A stretch of 64,000 bases of DNA from Methanosarcina sp. (GCF_028693135.1 NZ_JAQUVZ010000006.1:1-64000); one strand, 5' to 3'. Positions 18,091 through 28,172 are shown, numbered from the stretch's first letter. The notes: generated by a model from the sequence alone, not told the origin. Translations and numbers: made by a program.

Positions 18091-19012
18091 ATTTTCCCCT
18101 GTAGATCTTCAGGGCTTCCTCAACGCTTGCTTCTTCCACGGTTATGGCGTAGACAGCGTTGCACATGCGGACAGCTTCATCCAGGGATTTCTGGTGGATA
18201 TTTCTGCCGGTTGCATTTCCCTGGGCTCCTGAGATGTGGATCTGGTCGTGAAGCTTTTTAAGGAAAGCTTCTGCTTCGTCGCTTGAGCCGCCAGCGCAAA
18301 CGACTTTGGTGCGCCCTGCAGCTTTTACGGCTTCCTTGAAAACCTCTTCAGATTTTGCCCCTTCCTTTTTCGGATAGTTGACCTTTACAAAGTCAGTCCC
18401 GAGGCAGGCTCCTACTCCTGTTGCCCCTGCGATCAGGTGAGGGTCCTTTTCGTCTTTTACGGCAGTTCCGCGGGGGTAGATCCAGAGTACGGACAACATT
18501 CCATGCTGATGGGCATCATAAACTACCTGGGCGGCCTGCACAAGCATCTCGGCTTCAAATTCGCTGCCAAGATAGATCGTATACCCAACCCCAAGGATAT
18601 TGAGCCCGCTGTTTTCCTTAAATTCGGCCACCTGGTCAATGTCATACCAGAGGTTGCTAAAAGGGTCAGCCTGGGAAGTTTCCACGAGATGGGTCTTGGA
18701 GTTTACCTTTACAAGATAGGGGATATCCCTGTAGTCCATGCCGTAGTGGGCAATTAGCCCGATTTGGGTTGCAAAAACCCCTATCTTGCTATGGGATGCA
18801 ATCCTGAAAAGGTGTTCCGGGTCAGCATCGTCTTCAGGGATCCCCTCTCCAAAAAAGTCATCATTCAGGTGTTCTACTTTCTGGTCTCCGGCAAAAAGCA
18901 TGAGCCTGCCGGTTCCTTTTGTAATCTCCATGTAGTTTTTCACGTATGTCTCACGCATTGCTTTCGGGACATCTAAAGGTACGATTACTTCTTCTTTGTT
19001 AATTGAAACCAT
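18089..19012 (-). CDS. DeoC/FbaB-type class I aldolase, likely fructose-bisphosphate aldolase
   Basis: 307 residues, with the (beta/alpha)8 archaeal class I aldolase pattern: LMLFAGDQKVEHL near the N-terminus, IYPRGTAVKDEKDPHLIAGATGVGACLGTDFVKVNYPK, whose lysine is the probable Schiff-base residue, and KVVCAGGSSDEAEAFLKKLHDQIHISGAQGNATGRNIHQ. The likely role is interconversion of fructose 1,6-bisphosphate and triose phosphates in gluconeogenesis. A related function (2-amino-3,7-dideoxy-heptulosonate or other aldol condensation) is possible, since the family is broad. It sits directly upstream of pyk, in the same orientation. Confidence 0.8.
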   Translation of the reverse strand: MVSINKEEVIVPLDVPKAMRETYVKNYMEITKGTGRLMLFAGDQKVEHLNDDFFGEGIPEDDADPEHLFRIASHSKIGVFATQIGLIAHYGMDYRDIPYLVKVNSKTHLVETSQADPFSNLWYDIDQVAEFKENSGLNILGVGYTIYLGSEFEAEMLVQAAQVVYDAHQHGMLSVLWIYPRGTAVKDEKDPHLIAGATGVGACLGTDFVKVNYPKKEGAKSEEVFKEAVKAAGRTKVVCAGGSSDEAEAFLKKLHDQIHISGAQGNATGRNIHQKSLDEAVRMCNAVYAITVEEASVEEALKIYRGK

Positions 19013-19399
19013 GTGTATAAACCTCAGTCTGATCGAGTAGCAGTAGTTGGATGATGAGTGGTATGCCAGATGATTTAGTTAAAAGGTAGGTAGTAATACG
19101 AGAAATGATTTATCTAGTTTATTCTTCTCAACTATATTTAATAATTGTCTCAGTTGAACTGCTTGAACATTGCATCAGGATCTCCCTGCTTCAAACTTCC
19201 TGAAGCTTTCAAATCTCTTCCTGTTTTTACTAAAAAACTATTCGATCAAGAATTATTAAGCGTTTCGGAAATTTAAAACCGGATCAATTACAGGGTTCAA
19301 GCAATGAAAAGAGTAAAGCATAGAATTCCTGAATAATAAATAAGGAACTGAGAAATACAAGTGAGAAAGCAAATTTAAGCAAAAAAGTATGATTTTTTA

Positions 19400-19472
19400 C
19401 GCCGCTTGCAGGGCTCGAACCTACGACATTCTGGTTAACAGCCAGACACTCTACCAACTGAGTTAAAGCGGC
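19400..19472 (-). tRNA. tRNA-Asn (GTT)
   Basis: A 73-nt cloverleaf: acceptor GCCGCTT/AAGCGGC with discriminator G, D-arm CTCAGTTGGTAGAG, anticodon loop CTGTTAA with GTT, T-arm GTAGGTTCGAGCCCTGC. Identical in sequence to the copy at 19775-19847. No CCA is encoded. Confidence 0.95.
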
Positions 19473-19548
19473 TTTCTGATGGGGAAGCTGTTCTATTTGT
19501 TTACCCTCAAATCTTCTTATACAGGAGATTCTTCGGATATAAAGTTTA

Positions 19549-19623
19549 TGGGCCTGACCGGATTTGAACCGGTGACCGCTCGGTTATGAGCCGAGCGCTC
19601 TAACCTGACTGAGCTACAGGCCC
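19549..19623 (-). tRNA. tRNA with CAT anticodon (Ile2 or elongator Met)
   Basis: A 75-nt cloverleaf: acceptor GGGCCTG/CAGGCCC, anticodon stem CTCGG/CCGAG around loop CTCATAA, T-arm CCGGTTCAAATCCGG. A CAT anticodon may be elongator Met or the modified Ile (AUA-reading) tRNA. The GGGCC acceptor start resembles archaeal Ile2, but identity cannot be settled by eye. Confidence 0.9.
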
Positions 19624-19654
19624 GAATTGTTTCTACGGCACTTTAGTAGTTGTT

Positions 19655-19745
19655 AGTAAGGTTTTTATAATAAACTTTTTGCATGTGTTTCTCTTTCTAG
19701 TAAGGCTTTAATGATAAGCTTTTTGCATGTGTTTCTCTTTTCTAG
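19655..19745. repeat. Tandem duplication of about 45 bp between tRNAs
   Basis: Two consecutive copies share AGTAAGG, TTTTTGCATGTGTTTCTCTT and TTCTAG with small changes. It looks like a local slip duplication of tRNA flanking sequence. Confidence 0.8.
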
Positions 19746-19774
19746 AAAAAGGCTTAATATATGCAAAATTTTTA

Positions 19775-19847
19775 CGCCGCTTGCAGGGCTCGAACCTACG
19801 ACATTCTGGTTAACAGCCAGACACTCTACCAACTGAGTTAAAGCGGC
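19775..19847 (-). tRNA. tRNA-Asn (GTT), second copy
   Basis: Same 73-nt sequence as the tRNA-Asn at 19400-19472, including the flanking TTTTTAC. The pair brackets the CAT tRNA. Confidence 0.95.
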
Positions 19848-21388
19848 TTATGGTATCGGGTGTGCTTTTTTGCCCACCTTTCGCGAACACTCCTACAGTG
19901 ATTATATTATTTATATATTTCGCTTGAAGCCTTTCTCCCAAACTGTGGCCGGGGGGGACTTAGAAGTAATCTACAGATAGTAAGCCCACTCTATTTTCCG
20001 TTATGTCATTTTACCAATGCCTTTATTTGATTTCCTTTCAATCTATTTTCATTCATTTTAGCTCTTTATTTTATATTTTTGAATTTAATATTCATTTGCC
20101 CGTTATCTTTATTTGATTAACATTCATTTTACTATCTATTCAACTAATATCTTTATTTAATACTTCCCTTCTTTTTTCTCAAAGTTTATGCTATTCTTAT
20201 ATAGTATTTCCAGGGCTTCCCTTTTCCTTTTATTATAACATCTCCTCGCTTGTTTGCGAGATAAACCTTATATCCTATAATGAATAATATATTGATTGGC
20301 TTTTTACAACTTAAGGTAGCAAAGTAGGATGGGCATTGTTTTAAGCAATGCAAATTTATTTTCGCTTAAAATTCCTGTGTTTAAAGGCCTGTTCAGGGGA
20401 TTTCAAGCATTATAAAAGCTGCTTCAAGCTTTATATAAATGTCAGCATCAGGGGTTTAAGGTCAGTTTCTCTCTGTACTGTTGGGTATCTTTTCAGGTTT
20501 TTTTTCTGTATAAAGACACTCTTCGGTTCCTATAGTGCTTCTGGTCTCTTAACCTGACAGTTAATAATGTAAACTAAGGGGGCTTATTCACGGATCATCT
20601 TAAAATATGTCCAAAATGCCACGCTGAGCTTAAATTGAGTGCAGATGGTGAGATGCAGTACTGTGTTATTTGCAAGTACTGGACAAAAACAGGCACTGCA
20701 AGGCTCGACTCAATCATGATATATACCTGAGGAGTTTGCATGGAAAATTTCAGTGTTCCTAATTTTTGCAGTGAATGCAAGATCTAGGTCAACTACCTGA
20801 GCGAAAGACTCAGGGTTTTCGAAACGCTATGTTATAATTTATAATGTTTCCCACTGCTGCAGGAGCCGCAGACGCATGAGTTATGAGGGCTGTTTCTCCG
20901 GGGTAGTGGCATAACTTATGTTCAGAACCCCTGTCTTCCCAAAGGGCTTCTTCTGTTACAAATCTGGATCTCTGTTACAAATCCGCATATCTCTGAAAAC
21001 GCCCCGAACGCTATTGTGGAGCCCTAATTTAAAAAAAGTTTTTGGCACAAGAAATTTAGAATATTCAAATTCAGTTTTTTGAAAATGAGCCTGAAAAGGC
21101 GCTCAATTTTTTTCTATTTAAACAGTTAAAATGTTTTTTTTTCTCTGGATATGTGGAACCTAATTGTCATTCATTTCAAAGTTTCATGGTTCTGTTGCCT
21201 TCTTTCTCAACAGGGGTTGCGCTGGATAATGCAACTGGTTTTTGTCGGAAAAACCTTCTGGAGAAAATGCGTAAAAAATTAAATTCCGTCCAGATAATCG
21301 ATAGAAAATCTCACGGTAAAAAAATGAAGAGAAATGGAATGTATAAAAAAGAAATGTTAAATTTTGCTGAAAAAATCCGGTTACTTTT
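19848..21388. other. Long spacer without an intact gene
   Basis: About 1.5 kb of AT-rich sequence. The only coding-like trace is a zinc-ribbon fragment at 20581-20730. On the minus strand, 20785-20816 forms a hairpin (CCTGAG / CTCAGG, loop CGAAAGA) followed by GGTAGTTGA, resembling the solitary IS605-type right ends elsewhere in the window. The rest (19860-20340 and 20830-21380) shows nothing recognisable. Confidence 0.5.
20581..20730 (+). pseudogene. Zinc-ribbon protein fragment lacking a start codon
   Basis: The frame between stops reads ...HLKICPKCHAELKLSADGEM and continues QYCVICKYWTKTGTARLDSIMIYT. CPKC and CVIC form a convincing four-cysteine zinc ribbon. There is no ATG, GTG or TTG before the first cysteine pair; the in-frame stop is at 20575. 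It may be a remnant, may start at an unusual codon, or may be the 3' part of a broken gene. No function can be assigned. Confidence 0.4.
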
Positions 21389-22438
21389 TCACTGTCCGGC
21401 TTTGAGCAATTTGCAAACGTTTTCCACTTCGGCTCGAAAATCATCCTGGGAGATCCCGAAAAGGCCTGCAAGATACATGGCACCCCCGGCACCTGCGCCT
21501 TCCTTGATTGTACCTGTTTCGTACCTGTGAAGTCCTTTTAGGGATGATTTCCCAAAACCAGGGTCAGCAATATAGACTACCGGTACGCCCAGGGCTTTTG
21601 TGAGCTCGACAAAATGTGCGGATTTATCCTCTACTACGTAGCGGGTTGTTGCAATTGAGAGCTTTTCTGTGTTAAAACCCAGGTGTTTGATAATAGCGTA
21701 GACTGCTGCCATCTGAGTTCCGCCGGCGAGGACAACACTGATCTCTGTGCCCTGGAAACCTGCAACAAGGCCCACAACAGCAGGCATCATGGGGTCTCCC
21801 ATACAGGCAATAGCTTTCATAGGGTCATCTTTCAGACACCCAAATGTCAGGCCTGAGGCTTTCATGCCTTCTTCAACAACCTGCTTTTTTAGCTCAAGGG
21901 GGTTTTCATCTGCGCTGCTGCTGACGTTCCCGTTATATCCGAGTGCTGTTAAAACTCCCATCGCTGTTGTTGTGCCTCCGGGGATACTTTCCCCGATTAT
22001 TACATGGTCTGTCTGGTTTCTGAGCCTCTTGGCAAGGAATTTTCCCCGCTCGTAGATGCCCTGCACATCTCTTACTGCAATCGGCTCCCGGATATCCTCT
22101 CCGGGCTTTGCTTTAAGGTCAATGCACGGGACATCCGGAGTAACTATCATACCGGAATTAATGAAATGGTAGGGAGTGTCCGTAAGCTTCAGCGCCGAAC
22201 GGGTCATGATCGCAGGAGTAGGGGTATCATAAGGAGGAGTCATGGGAAGCACCGGTACACTGATAATGTTTCCTGTTTCCATAAGTTCTGCATCCCCTGC
22301 AGGCGTATAATCCGTAAGTTCAGCCGTTTTCCCTGCTGCCGAGAGCTTTGGGATATGTGCTGTCTTTGTACTGGAAAGTACGCACAAAAACATCGGTTTT
22401 TTAGGCTTTTTCGTTACTTCCGGTTCTATCCAGGCCAT
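21389..22438 (-). CDS. CobT-like phosphoribosyltransferase (UPF0284 family)
   Basis: 349 residues. It resembles the archaeal branch of nicotinate-nucleotide-dimethylbenzimidazole phosphoribosyltransferases, recognised from [61 protein letters not shown] and the C-terminal [15 protein letters not shown]-like segment (here [12 protein letters not shown]). In bacteria CobT activates the lower base of cobamides. In methanogens, which use 5-hydroxybenzimidazolyl cobamide, the same role in corrinoid completion is plausible. Corrinoids are needed by the CdhDE complex encoded elsewhere in this window, but no local cobalamin operon is seen. Confidence 0.8.
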   Translation of the reverse strand: MAWIEPEVTKKPKKPMFLCVLSSTKTAHIPKLSAAGKTAELTDYTPAGDAELMETGNIISVPVLPMTPPYDTPTPAIMTRSALKLTDTPYHFINSGMIVTPDVPCIDLKAKPGEDIREPIAVRDVQGIYERGKFLAKRLRNQTDHVIIGESIPGGTTTAMGVLTALGYNGNVSSSADENPLELKKQVVEEGMKASGLTFGCLKDDPMKAIACMGDPMMPAVVGLVAGFQGTEISVVLAGGTQMAAVYAIIKHLGFNTEKLSIATTRYVVEDKSAHFVELTKALGVPVVYIADPGFGKSSLKGLHRYETGTIKEGAGAGGAMYLAGLFGISQDDFRAEVENVCKLLKAGQ

Positions 22439-23065
22439 ATCATATCTCCTCTATGAAATTAAGTCGATAAGTCTGTAACAATTTTTAAAATGTTTGGATC
22501 GTTTTAAAGTTATTTTTTCCGGGATCGGGTTTCGTATAAATCAGCGAGTCTCGTACACAGCATTGATGTAAATTGATGTAAATTGAGGTAAATTTCCTCG
22601 AAGTCTAGTGAAGAATTCTTCTACTTAGTATTTAATATTTATCGGCACTCAATAATAATTTGATTATACCCAAATTAACTTTACTTTATTTTGTTCAAAT
22701 TTCGTTATCTGTTGCTTTGTCGCTGTGAACTCTATAATAAAGATCAATTGAGTAAAGGCTTATGGGCATCCTTTATATACAAACGTGGTACTGTATCCGG
22801 GCTGTTAAAGTGGATGTTACTGTTTAAAGAGAGTCTTCCCGGGAAGGGTTGCCAACTGTTTTGAAAAAATGAATTGAGTGGCCTGAAAATAATTTTCCGC
22901 TGCATTTCTCCTTATTTCTTCAAGTCCGGATCTTCTATAAGTCTGGATCTTCTGTAAGTTTGGACTCTTTAAAGCAAATGGTATCAGGAGTAAATGCCAG
23001 GAATATGGGGTGCAGTTGCCCCATATTTTTCCGGCTGAACTTTTACGAAAAGGCTTTTAACGGGT
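22439..23065. other. Spacer with short direct repeats and a hairpin
   Basis: No gene. Repeated GATGTAAATTGA units lie at about 22563-22592, and three AAGT(C/T)TGGA-type units at about 22918-22970. A perfect 8-bp hairpin (ATATGGGG / CCCCATAT) at 23003-23026 is followed by T's on the plus strand and lies 40 bases past the proS stop. Confidence 0.6.
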
Positions 23066-24508
23066 TCAGTATGTTCTTGCAACGTAAACGCGGATTTCGG
23101 TTTCTTCTCCGCAGGAAGGGCATTTCTCTTTTCCTCTTCCTCGCGGGGTCAGGGGAATTCCCAGGATGCCTGCTCCTATACGTTCTTCCATTGCAAGTCC
23201 GCACTCTCTCTTGCCGCACCAGGGTATTGTTGCAACCCCTTTCTGGATCTTTTCCTTTACTTCTTCAAGTTCAGTGCAGTCAAAGATACGGCTTTCAAGT
23301 CCAGTTTTTGCTTTTTCGTAGAGGCTGTCATGGATTGCCTCAAACCTCGAAAGTACTCCGGCTTCAATTTCAGGTAGAGGGATCTGTTCCTTTTCCCCGG
23401 TATCTCTCCTGACCGCAACCACAACATTATTTTCCAGATCTCGGGGACCGATTTCAAGCCTGAGAGGTACGCCTTTCATTTCCCACTTGTAATACTTTGC
23501 CCCGGGGCGCAGGTCGCTTGCATCGATTTCAACTCTCATTCCTGCTTTCTTCAGGCGCTCCTGAACATCTTTGCAGGCCGCAAGCACTTCGGCTGCTCCC
23601 TTCTTGAAAATGATCGGGATAATAACTGCCTGAACAGGTGCGATTTCGGGAGGCAGGACAAGCCCTTTGTCGTCTCCGTGGATGGAGATTGTGGCTGCAA
23701 TACACCTTTCTGAAATCCCGTAACAGGTCTGGTGGGCATAGCGTTGTTCGCCGTCGGGGGCTTCGTACTTGATATCGAAAGTCTTTGCGAAGTTGTCTCC
23801 AAGGTGGTGGGCAGTGCCTATCTGAAGGGTCTTTCCGTCAGGCATCACGGCATCAATAGCATCGGTGTAGTCGGCGCCCGGGAACTTATCCCAGTCAGGT
23901 CTCCTTGAGCGGAGCACAGGGACCCCCAGTCTGCGGTATATCTCGGTATAAAGCTCAACAGCTTCTTTTACCTGGGCTTCTGCATCTTCCCAGGTGGCGT
24001 GCACGGTATGGGCTTCTTTAAAAGAAGTAATCTCCCTGAGCCTTATCAGAGGGCGGGTATGCTTTGTCTCGTAGCGGAAAGTATTGACTATCTGATAGAG
24101 CTTGAGAGGGAAATCCGCATGAGACCTTATCCATATTTTGTACATTGGATAGATGGCAGTCTCACTTGTGGGGCGGAGAGCCAGAGGCACGTCAAGAAGG
24201 TCTTTTCCTCCGTGGGTAACCCAGTATACCTCATCCTCAAAGCCTTTGATGTGCTCGGCTTCTTTCATGAACTCGTTTTCGGGGATAAGCAGGGGGAAGA
24301 GAGCCTCCTGGTGCCCGCTGTTATCAAGAATTTCCCTTATAATGTTGTAAGTGTTCCTTCTGATGGCAAAACCGAAGGGGTACCAGACATAAAGTCCCTT
24401 TACAGGGTAGCGGACGTCCATTATTTCTGCCATCCACAGGAGTTCGTTATACCAATCGCTGAATTCCTCTTTTGGAGGGAGTGCTGCTTCTTTTTCGCTT
24501 TCTGCCAT
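23066..24508 (-). CDS. proS: Prolyl-tRNA synthetase
   Basis: Class II aminoacyl-tRNA synthetase that charges tRNA-Pro. 480 residues, the archaeal/eukaryotic-type length without the bacterial editing insertion. Motif 2 region [34 protein letters not shown], the [10 protein letters not shown] motif, the anticodon-binding region [15 protein letters not shown] and the C-terminal zinc-binding domain (CGKRECGL...CPSCGEE, ending VYVARTY) are visible. It starts at ATG 24508 and is a single-gene unit. Confidence 0.96.
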   Translation of the reverse strand: MAESEKEAALPPKEEFSDWYNELLWMAEIMDVRYPVKGLYVWYPFGFAIRRNTYNIIREILDNSGHQEALFPLLIPENEFMKEAEHIKGFEDEVYWVTHGGKDLLDVPLALRPTSETAIYPMYKIWIRSHADFPLKLYQIVNTFRYETKHTRPLIRLREITSFKEAHTVHATWEDAEAQVKEAVELYTEIYRRLGVPVLRSRRPDWDKFPGADYTDAIDAVMPDGKTLQIGTAHHLGDNFAKTFDIKYEAPDGEQRYAHQTCYGISERCIAATISIHGDDKGLVLPPEIAPVQAVIIPIIFKKGAAEVLAACKDVQERLKKAGMRVEIDASDLRPGAKYYKWEMKGVPLRLEIGPRDLENNVVVAVRRDTGEKEQIPLPEIEAGVLSRFEAIHDSLYEKAKTGLESRIFDCTELEEVKEKIQKGVATIPWCGKRECGLAMEERIGAGILGIPLTPRGRGKEKCPSCGEETEIRVYVARTY

Positions 24509-24868
24509 ACCTTCACCGTATTATTGTGATCTCAGTTAATTTTTATTATAAACCATATTATGAAACGTGTTAGTCCAGATACAACGCGTTATTCGTTACC
24601 TTATAATGAGGTGTTGTTGCGTATAATGAGATGTTGTTATCTCTAATAATTGAACTTAGGGGACTGTGATTTCCGGGTGGTGTAAATGTCTGAATGGTCA
24701 GAAACATAGTCATTTTTTCATTCAGGCTGTCTACCCGGAAGGTCCTGCATATGGCTTTTCCGAAGTTTGCACCTTGTGCGGCATCTCTGCTACTTTATCT
24801 GGACAGGAAAATGCCTGCGTAGCCCTTGACGTGTTTGCCTTTATTGAAATAAAAGTAAATAACTATAT
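24509..24868. other. Spacer with no clear gene
   Basis: It contains small repeats (TATAATGAG(A/G)TGTTGTT at about 24600-24635). A plus-strand frame at 24666-24905 has no recognisable domain and overlaps a terminator hairpin, so it is not called. Confidence 0.5.
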
Positions 24869-24883
24869 GGGGGCTCTGCCCCC
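24869..24883 (-). terminator. Terminator hairpin after the sepF-ZPR1 unit
   Basis: A perfect stem GGGGGC/GCCCCC with loop TCT, 39 bases past the 24923 stop. The minus strand continues into a T-rich stretch. Confidence 0.65.
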
Positions 24884-24922
24884 TGAATCATGTAAGGGCT
24901 GTTAAAAAATCGGAAAAAAGAA

Positions 24923-25573
24923 TTAATCTCCTCCGGGGGGTTGGACATTGTCCGAAACATCATGTACAAGTTCGGATTTGTCAACATCGAAAACTATCAT
25001 ACCGGTGTTTAGCTCCTCAGCTTCTTCCTTTGAGAGTTTGGTAGCAACAGCCTTTTTCGAAATTATTGCGCTGTTTCCGAGCGGGTCTTCAATGATAACT
25101 GTGATTGTTCTCTTGCCTTCGATTACTTCATTGAGCATGCACAGGAGTTCCTGACTGCGGGCGATTTTCTCTTCATCTTCATCTTCCTGTACCCATCTGC
25201 TCGCAGTCATAAGGACATTCTGAACCCTTTGCAGCACACCTTCAATGTTCGTTATATACGAATCAGAAGCCGGGCCGGGTTCGACAGCGATCCCCATTTC
25301 CGGAATGCGGATTGTTCCTGAGGTTGAGCGGACGACTCTTGCATTCAGGTCTTCCAGGTTCTCAACTGACAGCTCATAGCGCACGGGCTCTTTACTGGAG
25401 AGGATCATAGTATCTGCAAAACGGAAGCTGCACTGGCAGTTTGCAGTTATGTACATGATCTCCCCTAAATAGGGAATATTATCTTTCTGCCACTTCATTA
25501 CAAGGTCGTTCTGACACATAGGGCAGGTGGTCCTTGTCTCAAAGTTTTCATTCTTAAAATAATCCTGATTCAA
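24923..25573 (-). CDS. ZPR1-type zinc-finger protein
   Basis: 216 residues. The first 50 hold a four-cysteine zinc finger (TTCPMCQND...NCQCSFRFADTMILSSKEPVRYEL), followed by the ZPR1 beta-rich domain (RVVRSTSGTIRIPEMGIAVEPGPASDSYITNIEGVLQRV). Eukaryotic ZPR1 assists eEF1A folding, and the archaeal single-domain versions are uncharacterised. It begins with TTG overlapping the sepF stop (TTGA), with GGTGG six bases upstream, so it is translationally coupled to sepF. This conserved pairing suggests co-expression, not necessarily a shared task. Confidence 0.82.
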   Translation of the reverse strand: MNQDYFKNENFETRTTCPMCQNDLVMKWQKDNIPYLGEIMYITANCQCSFRFADTMILSSKEPVRYELSVENLEDLNARVVRSTSGTIRIPEMGIAVEPGPASDSYITNIEGVLQRVQNVLMTASRWVQEDEDEEKIARSQELLCMLNEVIEGKRTITVIIEDPLGNSAIISKKAVATKLSKEEAEELNTGMIVFDVDKSELVHDVSDNVQPPGGD

Positions 25574-25950
25574 TATTTTCCACCAATAATCTTTGATCTG
25601 TCTATTTTAATGCCAGTAGGAGTTACAATCACAGTGTTTCCTTTGACACCTGCGATATCTCCATGGACATCGACAACAACATCTTTCAGCTCTTTTAAAA
25701 CCCTGTCCCTTAGAAGGTCATCGCCCCTGATGTTTGAGATGTCAATCATAAGGATGTTCCCGTTGTAAATCTCCTGCTTGAGTGCAGATACCTGGTTGAT
25801 GCTTGAAACTTCTGCAATTTTTACGTAAGTTTCTGCAGGCTCGGCCTCCATAACTTCTTCATATTTGCTGAGGTCAATTTCAGTATAATCTTCGGCACTG
25901 GTTGAACTTTTCACATTGCCGCCAAGGAGTTTGTCCATGAATTTTGCCAT
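25570..25950 (-). CDS. sepF: SepF-like cell division protein
   Basis: 126 residues. The N-terminus (MAKFMDKLLGG) can form the amphipathic membrane-binding helix. A linker follows and then the SepF domain (TYVKIAEVSSINQVSALKQEIYNGNILMIDISNIRGDDLLRDRVLKELKDVVVDVHGDIAGVKGNTVIVTPTGIKID). In archaea with FtsZ, SepF is the membrane anchor for the FtsZ ring. An ftsZ gene lies 11 kb away in this window. The gene ends in a four-base overlap with the ZPR1-like gene. Confidence 0.9.
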   Translation of the reverse strand: MAKFMDKLLGGNVKSSTSAEDYTEIDLSKYEEVMEAEPAETYVKIAEVSSINQVSALKQEIYNGNILMIDISNIRGDDLLRDRVLKELKDVVVDVHGDIAGVKGNTVIVTPTGIKIDRSKIIGGKY

Positions 25951-26122
25951 TTATGCACGCCTTTTGTATTTTTTTAAATTTAGATAGTATTGCCCTATAT
26001 TGGGATCTATATTAATTAATTTTGCTATTATAAAGCCACACTGGTTACCAGCTTCTTTTCAGGAGTTTTTCCGTTTGCTGGGGAAGATTTTATCTCAAAC
26101 AGGGTCCCTTTTATGAGTTATC

Positions 26123-26608
26123 TCATAGCTCAAAATTCCAGAGTTTGTCCCCTACATAGGTTATTGACTTTATGGCTTTTCCTGAATCTGCATCAACCAT
26201 CTGTTGCCCTTCCATAAGGGCTTTCCCTATGGCAAGAGGTTTTCTGTGGGTCTCTTCAACTATAATTACGAGATCTCCTTCCTTTATTTCAGGGTCAGCT
26301 TCCAGGATCCCGGGGGCCATAATATCCGCTCCGTTTGAAACGAAACGAATAGCTCCTTTGTCTACAACAACAAGACGTTTCTGCAGCCCCATCTCAAGAG
26401 CTCCGCGGACTGTAGGGAAAAGAGTTCCCTCTATTTCAAACAGAAGAGGCCTGCCTTCCACAAGGATAAGGGAATATTCATCCAGAGTAACCTTTTCCAG
26501 AGTTTTGTTTTCCAGATCTGCCATCTCTTCCCCGAAGGCGGACTCAAGGTCTTTTAACATCTTGTTCTTTGCATTTTTCCTCAGCTGAACTCTTGCCTTT
26601 ACTTTCAA
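26123..26608 (-). CDS. PUA-domain RNA-binding protein (MCT-1/Tma20-like)
   Basis: 161 residues. The N-terminal alpha/beta part (KARVQLRKNAKNKMLKDLESAF...) and the C-terminal PUA domain (RLVVVDKGAIRFVSNGADIMAPGILEADPEIKEGDLVIIVEETHRKPLAIGKALM) match the archaeal relatives of MCT-1/Tma20, which in eukaryotes act with the ribosome and initiator tRNA. It starts at TTG 26608 behind AGGTGA. It may instead be an RNA-modification accessory, since PUA domains are shared widely. Not obviously in an operon. Confidence 0.8.
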   Translation of the reverse strand: MKVKARVQLRKNAKNKMLKDLESAFGEEMADLENKTLEKVTLDEYSLILVEGRPLLFEIEGTLFPTVRGALEMGLQKRLVVVDKGAIRFVSNGADIMAPGILEADPEIKEGDLVIIVEETHRKPLAIGKALMEGQQMVDADSGKAIKSITYVGDKLWNFEL

Positions 26609-26782
26609 TCAATCACCTGATTTTAAAAGGGTACAGTTATTCATAGGATAGGGTTTCCGAGCCTTTTAAAGTTTATGTGGATCCTCAGGGGTTCCTGTTG
26701 CAGGATATTTGCTGCAGGATATTTAATATCATTTTATAGTTTTTATCCTGATCTTATGGCTTTTACTCGAAGCTTGCGGTTT

Positions 26783-27946
26783 TTATTCCAATTTGATAAA
26801 TAGTATCATAAGAAGCACCAGGGAGCTTCCGAGAAACACCGTTTCATAGCCTAAAGGATCTATAAATAAACTTCCAAAAACCGGCACCAGCCCGAGACCT
26901 GCATAAATTCCTGTATTAAAGATCCCCATTGCAAATCCACTTGAGCTGATCCTGGATACGGCAGTAACAAGCCCTATAACTGCAGCCCCTCCTCCCGCGC
27001 CAATAAGGAAGAATGCCAGTAGAGGTGCTTTTGTAGAGAGCAGAACGCCTGCAGCTGCCAGGATTATTCCCGTCCTTACTATCTTCTTATAATCCGCACT
27101 TGATCTCCCTGCGGCCAGGGAACTCAGCATTGCAGCTATATATGAGGCGGAAATTGCAAGCCCAAGCTCTGGTTTTGTCAGGAAGTCAGCACTGTAGTCC
27201 GGATAGTTTGAAGTCAATAGGCCTGTGGCTCCGTAGAGGATAACTGAAATTCCCCAGATCTTCCAGAAGCCGTTTTCGGAAAAAGCTTTCCTAACTTTTT
27301 TAAGGTGTCCGGCAGGTTCAAAGATCATTAAGGCTCCAAGCTGCTCTCCGGAAGATCTTTTACTGTTTGAGGTGCCGGATTTTTCCTTTGTCCTGCCAGA
27401 CTTGCCTGAAGATAGCAATTTCCAGGCTTCCGGAAGAATTAAAGCAAAGGAAAAAACTGCGAGAATAGTAAAGATGCTTATTGCAGTTTTGATTCCCAGT
27501 TCCGCAAGCATTCCTGAGAAAAAAACTCCTGACGCAAGTCCGGCATTTAACAGGAAATTAAATTCTCCCATACTTCGCCGGCTGTCTTTCCATTCTGAAA
27601 TCATGGAATAAGCCGCAGGAAAAAAAGCCCCGCAGCCCAGGCCTTCTACGAACCTTGAGATGCCGAGAATCCACAGGTTGTCAGAAAATGAAATAAAAAG
27701 CCCCGAAATAACAGTAAGTGTGATTCCCAGGCCTGCTACCTTCAGGTTTCCTATTCTGTCTGCAAGAATTCCGAATGGGAGCATTGTGAGAAGAGCCCCT
27801 ATAAAATATCCGGAATAAAGCAAACTTGAGACAGCAGGGCTTGCGTTGCCTTCTCCTGCAAGCTCAGGAAGGATGGGGATTGCTGCATTAGAAAGGCCCT
27901 GGATCGCAAAGACCGAAGAGTAGAGTATGAGTTTTTTCAGGTTCAT
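26783..27946 (-). CDS. Major facilitator superfamily transporter
   Basis: 387 residues with about 12 predicted membrane segments. The loop 2-3 signature appears as GILADRIGNLKVAG and the helix-4 sequence as SRFVEGLGCGAFFPAAYSMISEWKDSRRSMGEFNFLLNAGLASGVFFSGMLAE. A hydrophilic central loop (about residues 180-220, SGKSGRTKEKSGTSNSKRSSGE) separates the halves. Substrate unknown. It is closely similar to the next gene and clearly arose from the same duplication. Confidence 0.85.
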   Translation of the reverse strand: MNLKKLILYSSVFAIQGLSNAAIPILPELAGEGNASPAVSSLLYSGYFIGALLTMLPFGILADRIGNLKVAGLGITLTVISGLFISFSDNLWILGISRFVEGLGCGAFFPAAYSMISEWKDSRRSMGEFNFLLNAGLASGVFFSGMLAELGIKTAISIFTILAVFSFALILPEAWKLLSSGKSGRTKEKSGTSNSKRSSGEQLGALMIFEPAGHLKKVRKAFSENGFWKIWGISVILYGATGLLTSNYPDYSADFLTKPELGLAISASYIAAMLSSLAAGRSSADYKKIVRTGIILAAAGVLLSTKAPLLAFFLIGAGGGAAVIGLVTAVSRISSSGFAMGIFNTGIYAGLGLVPVFGSLFIDPLGYETVFLGSSLVLLMILFIKLE

Positions 27947-27980
27947 GGTTTTTTTTTCTGTTCTGTGTTTTTGATCAATA

Positions 27981-28043
27981 ATTTAATTTTCGGTAAGTCA
28001 AATTTAATTTTCGGTAAGTCGAATTTAATTTTCGGTAAGTCGA
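27981..28043. repeat. Three tandem 21-bp repeats
   Basis: Three units of TTTAATTTTCGGTAAGTCRAA lie 35 bases upstream of the first MFS gene (minus strand), between the two MFS genes. They might be promoter-proximal sites or simple slip repeats. Confidence 0.9.
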
Positions 28044-28172
28044 CTTTCCACAATCTAATTTTTCCTGTAAGTTTAAGATATTTCTGCTTTCTTTGGGATC
28101 TATTTCCTTCTGGTTTTTATTCTGAATTTTTTCTTCTTTTATGTGGATACCCCTGAATGTGGATACTATCTT

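Noticed and set aside
17332-18261. Plus-strand frame with repeated CYLLYCYLL
   Set aside because: Produced by the 15-bp repeat array and the antisense of pyk and the aldolase.
24666-24905. 79-codon plus-strand frame with several cysteines
   Set aside because: Cysteine spacing does not form a zinc-binding pattern, and the frame runs through the terminator hairpin.
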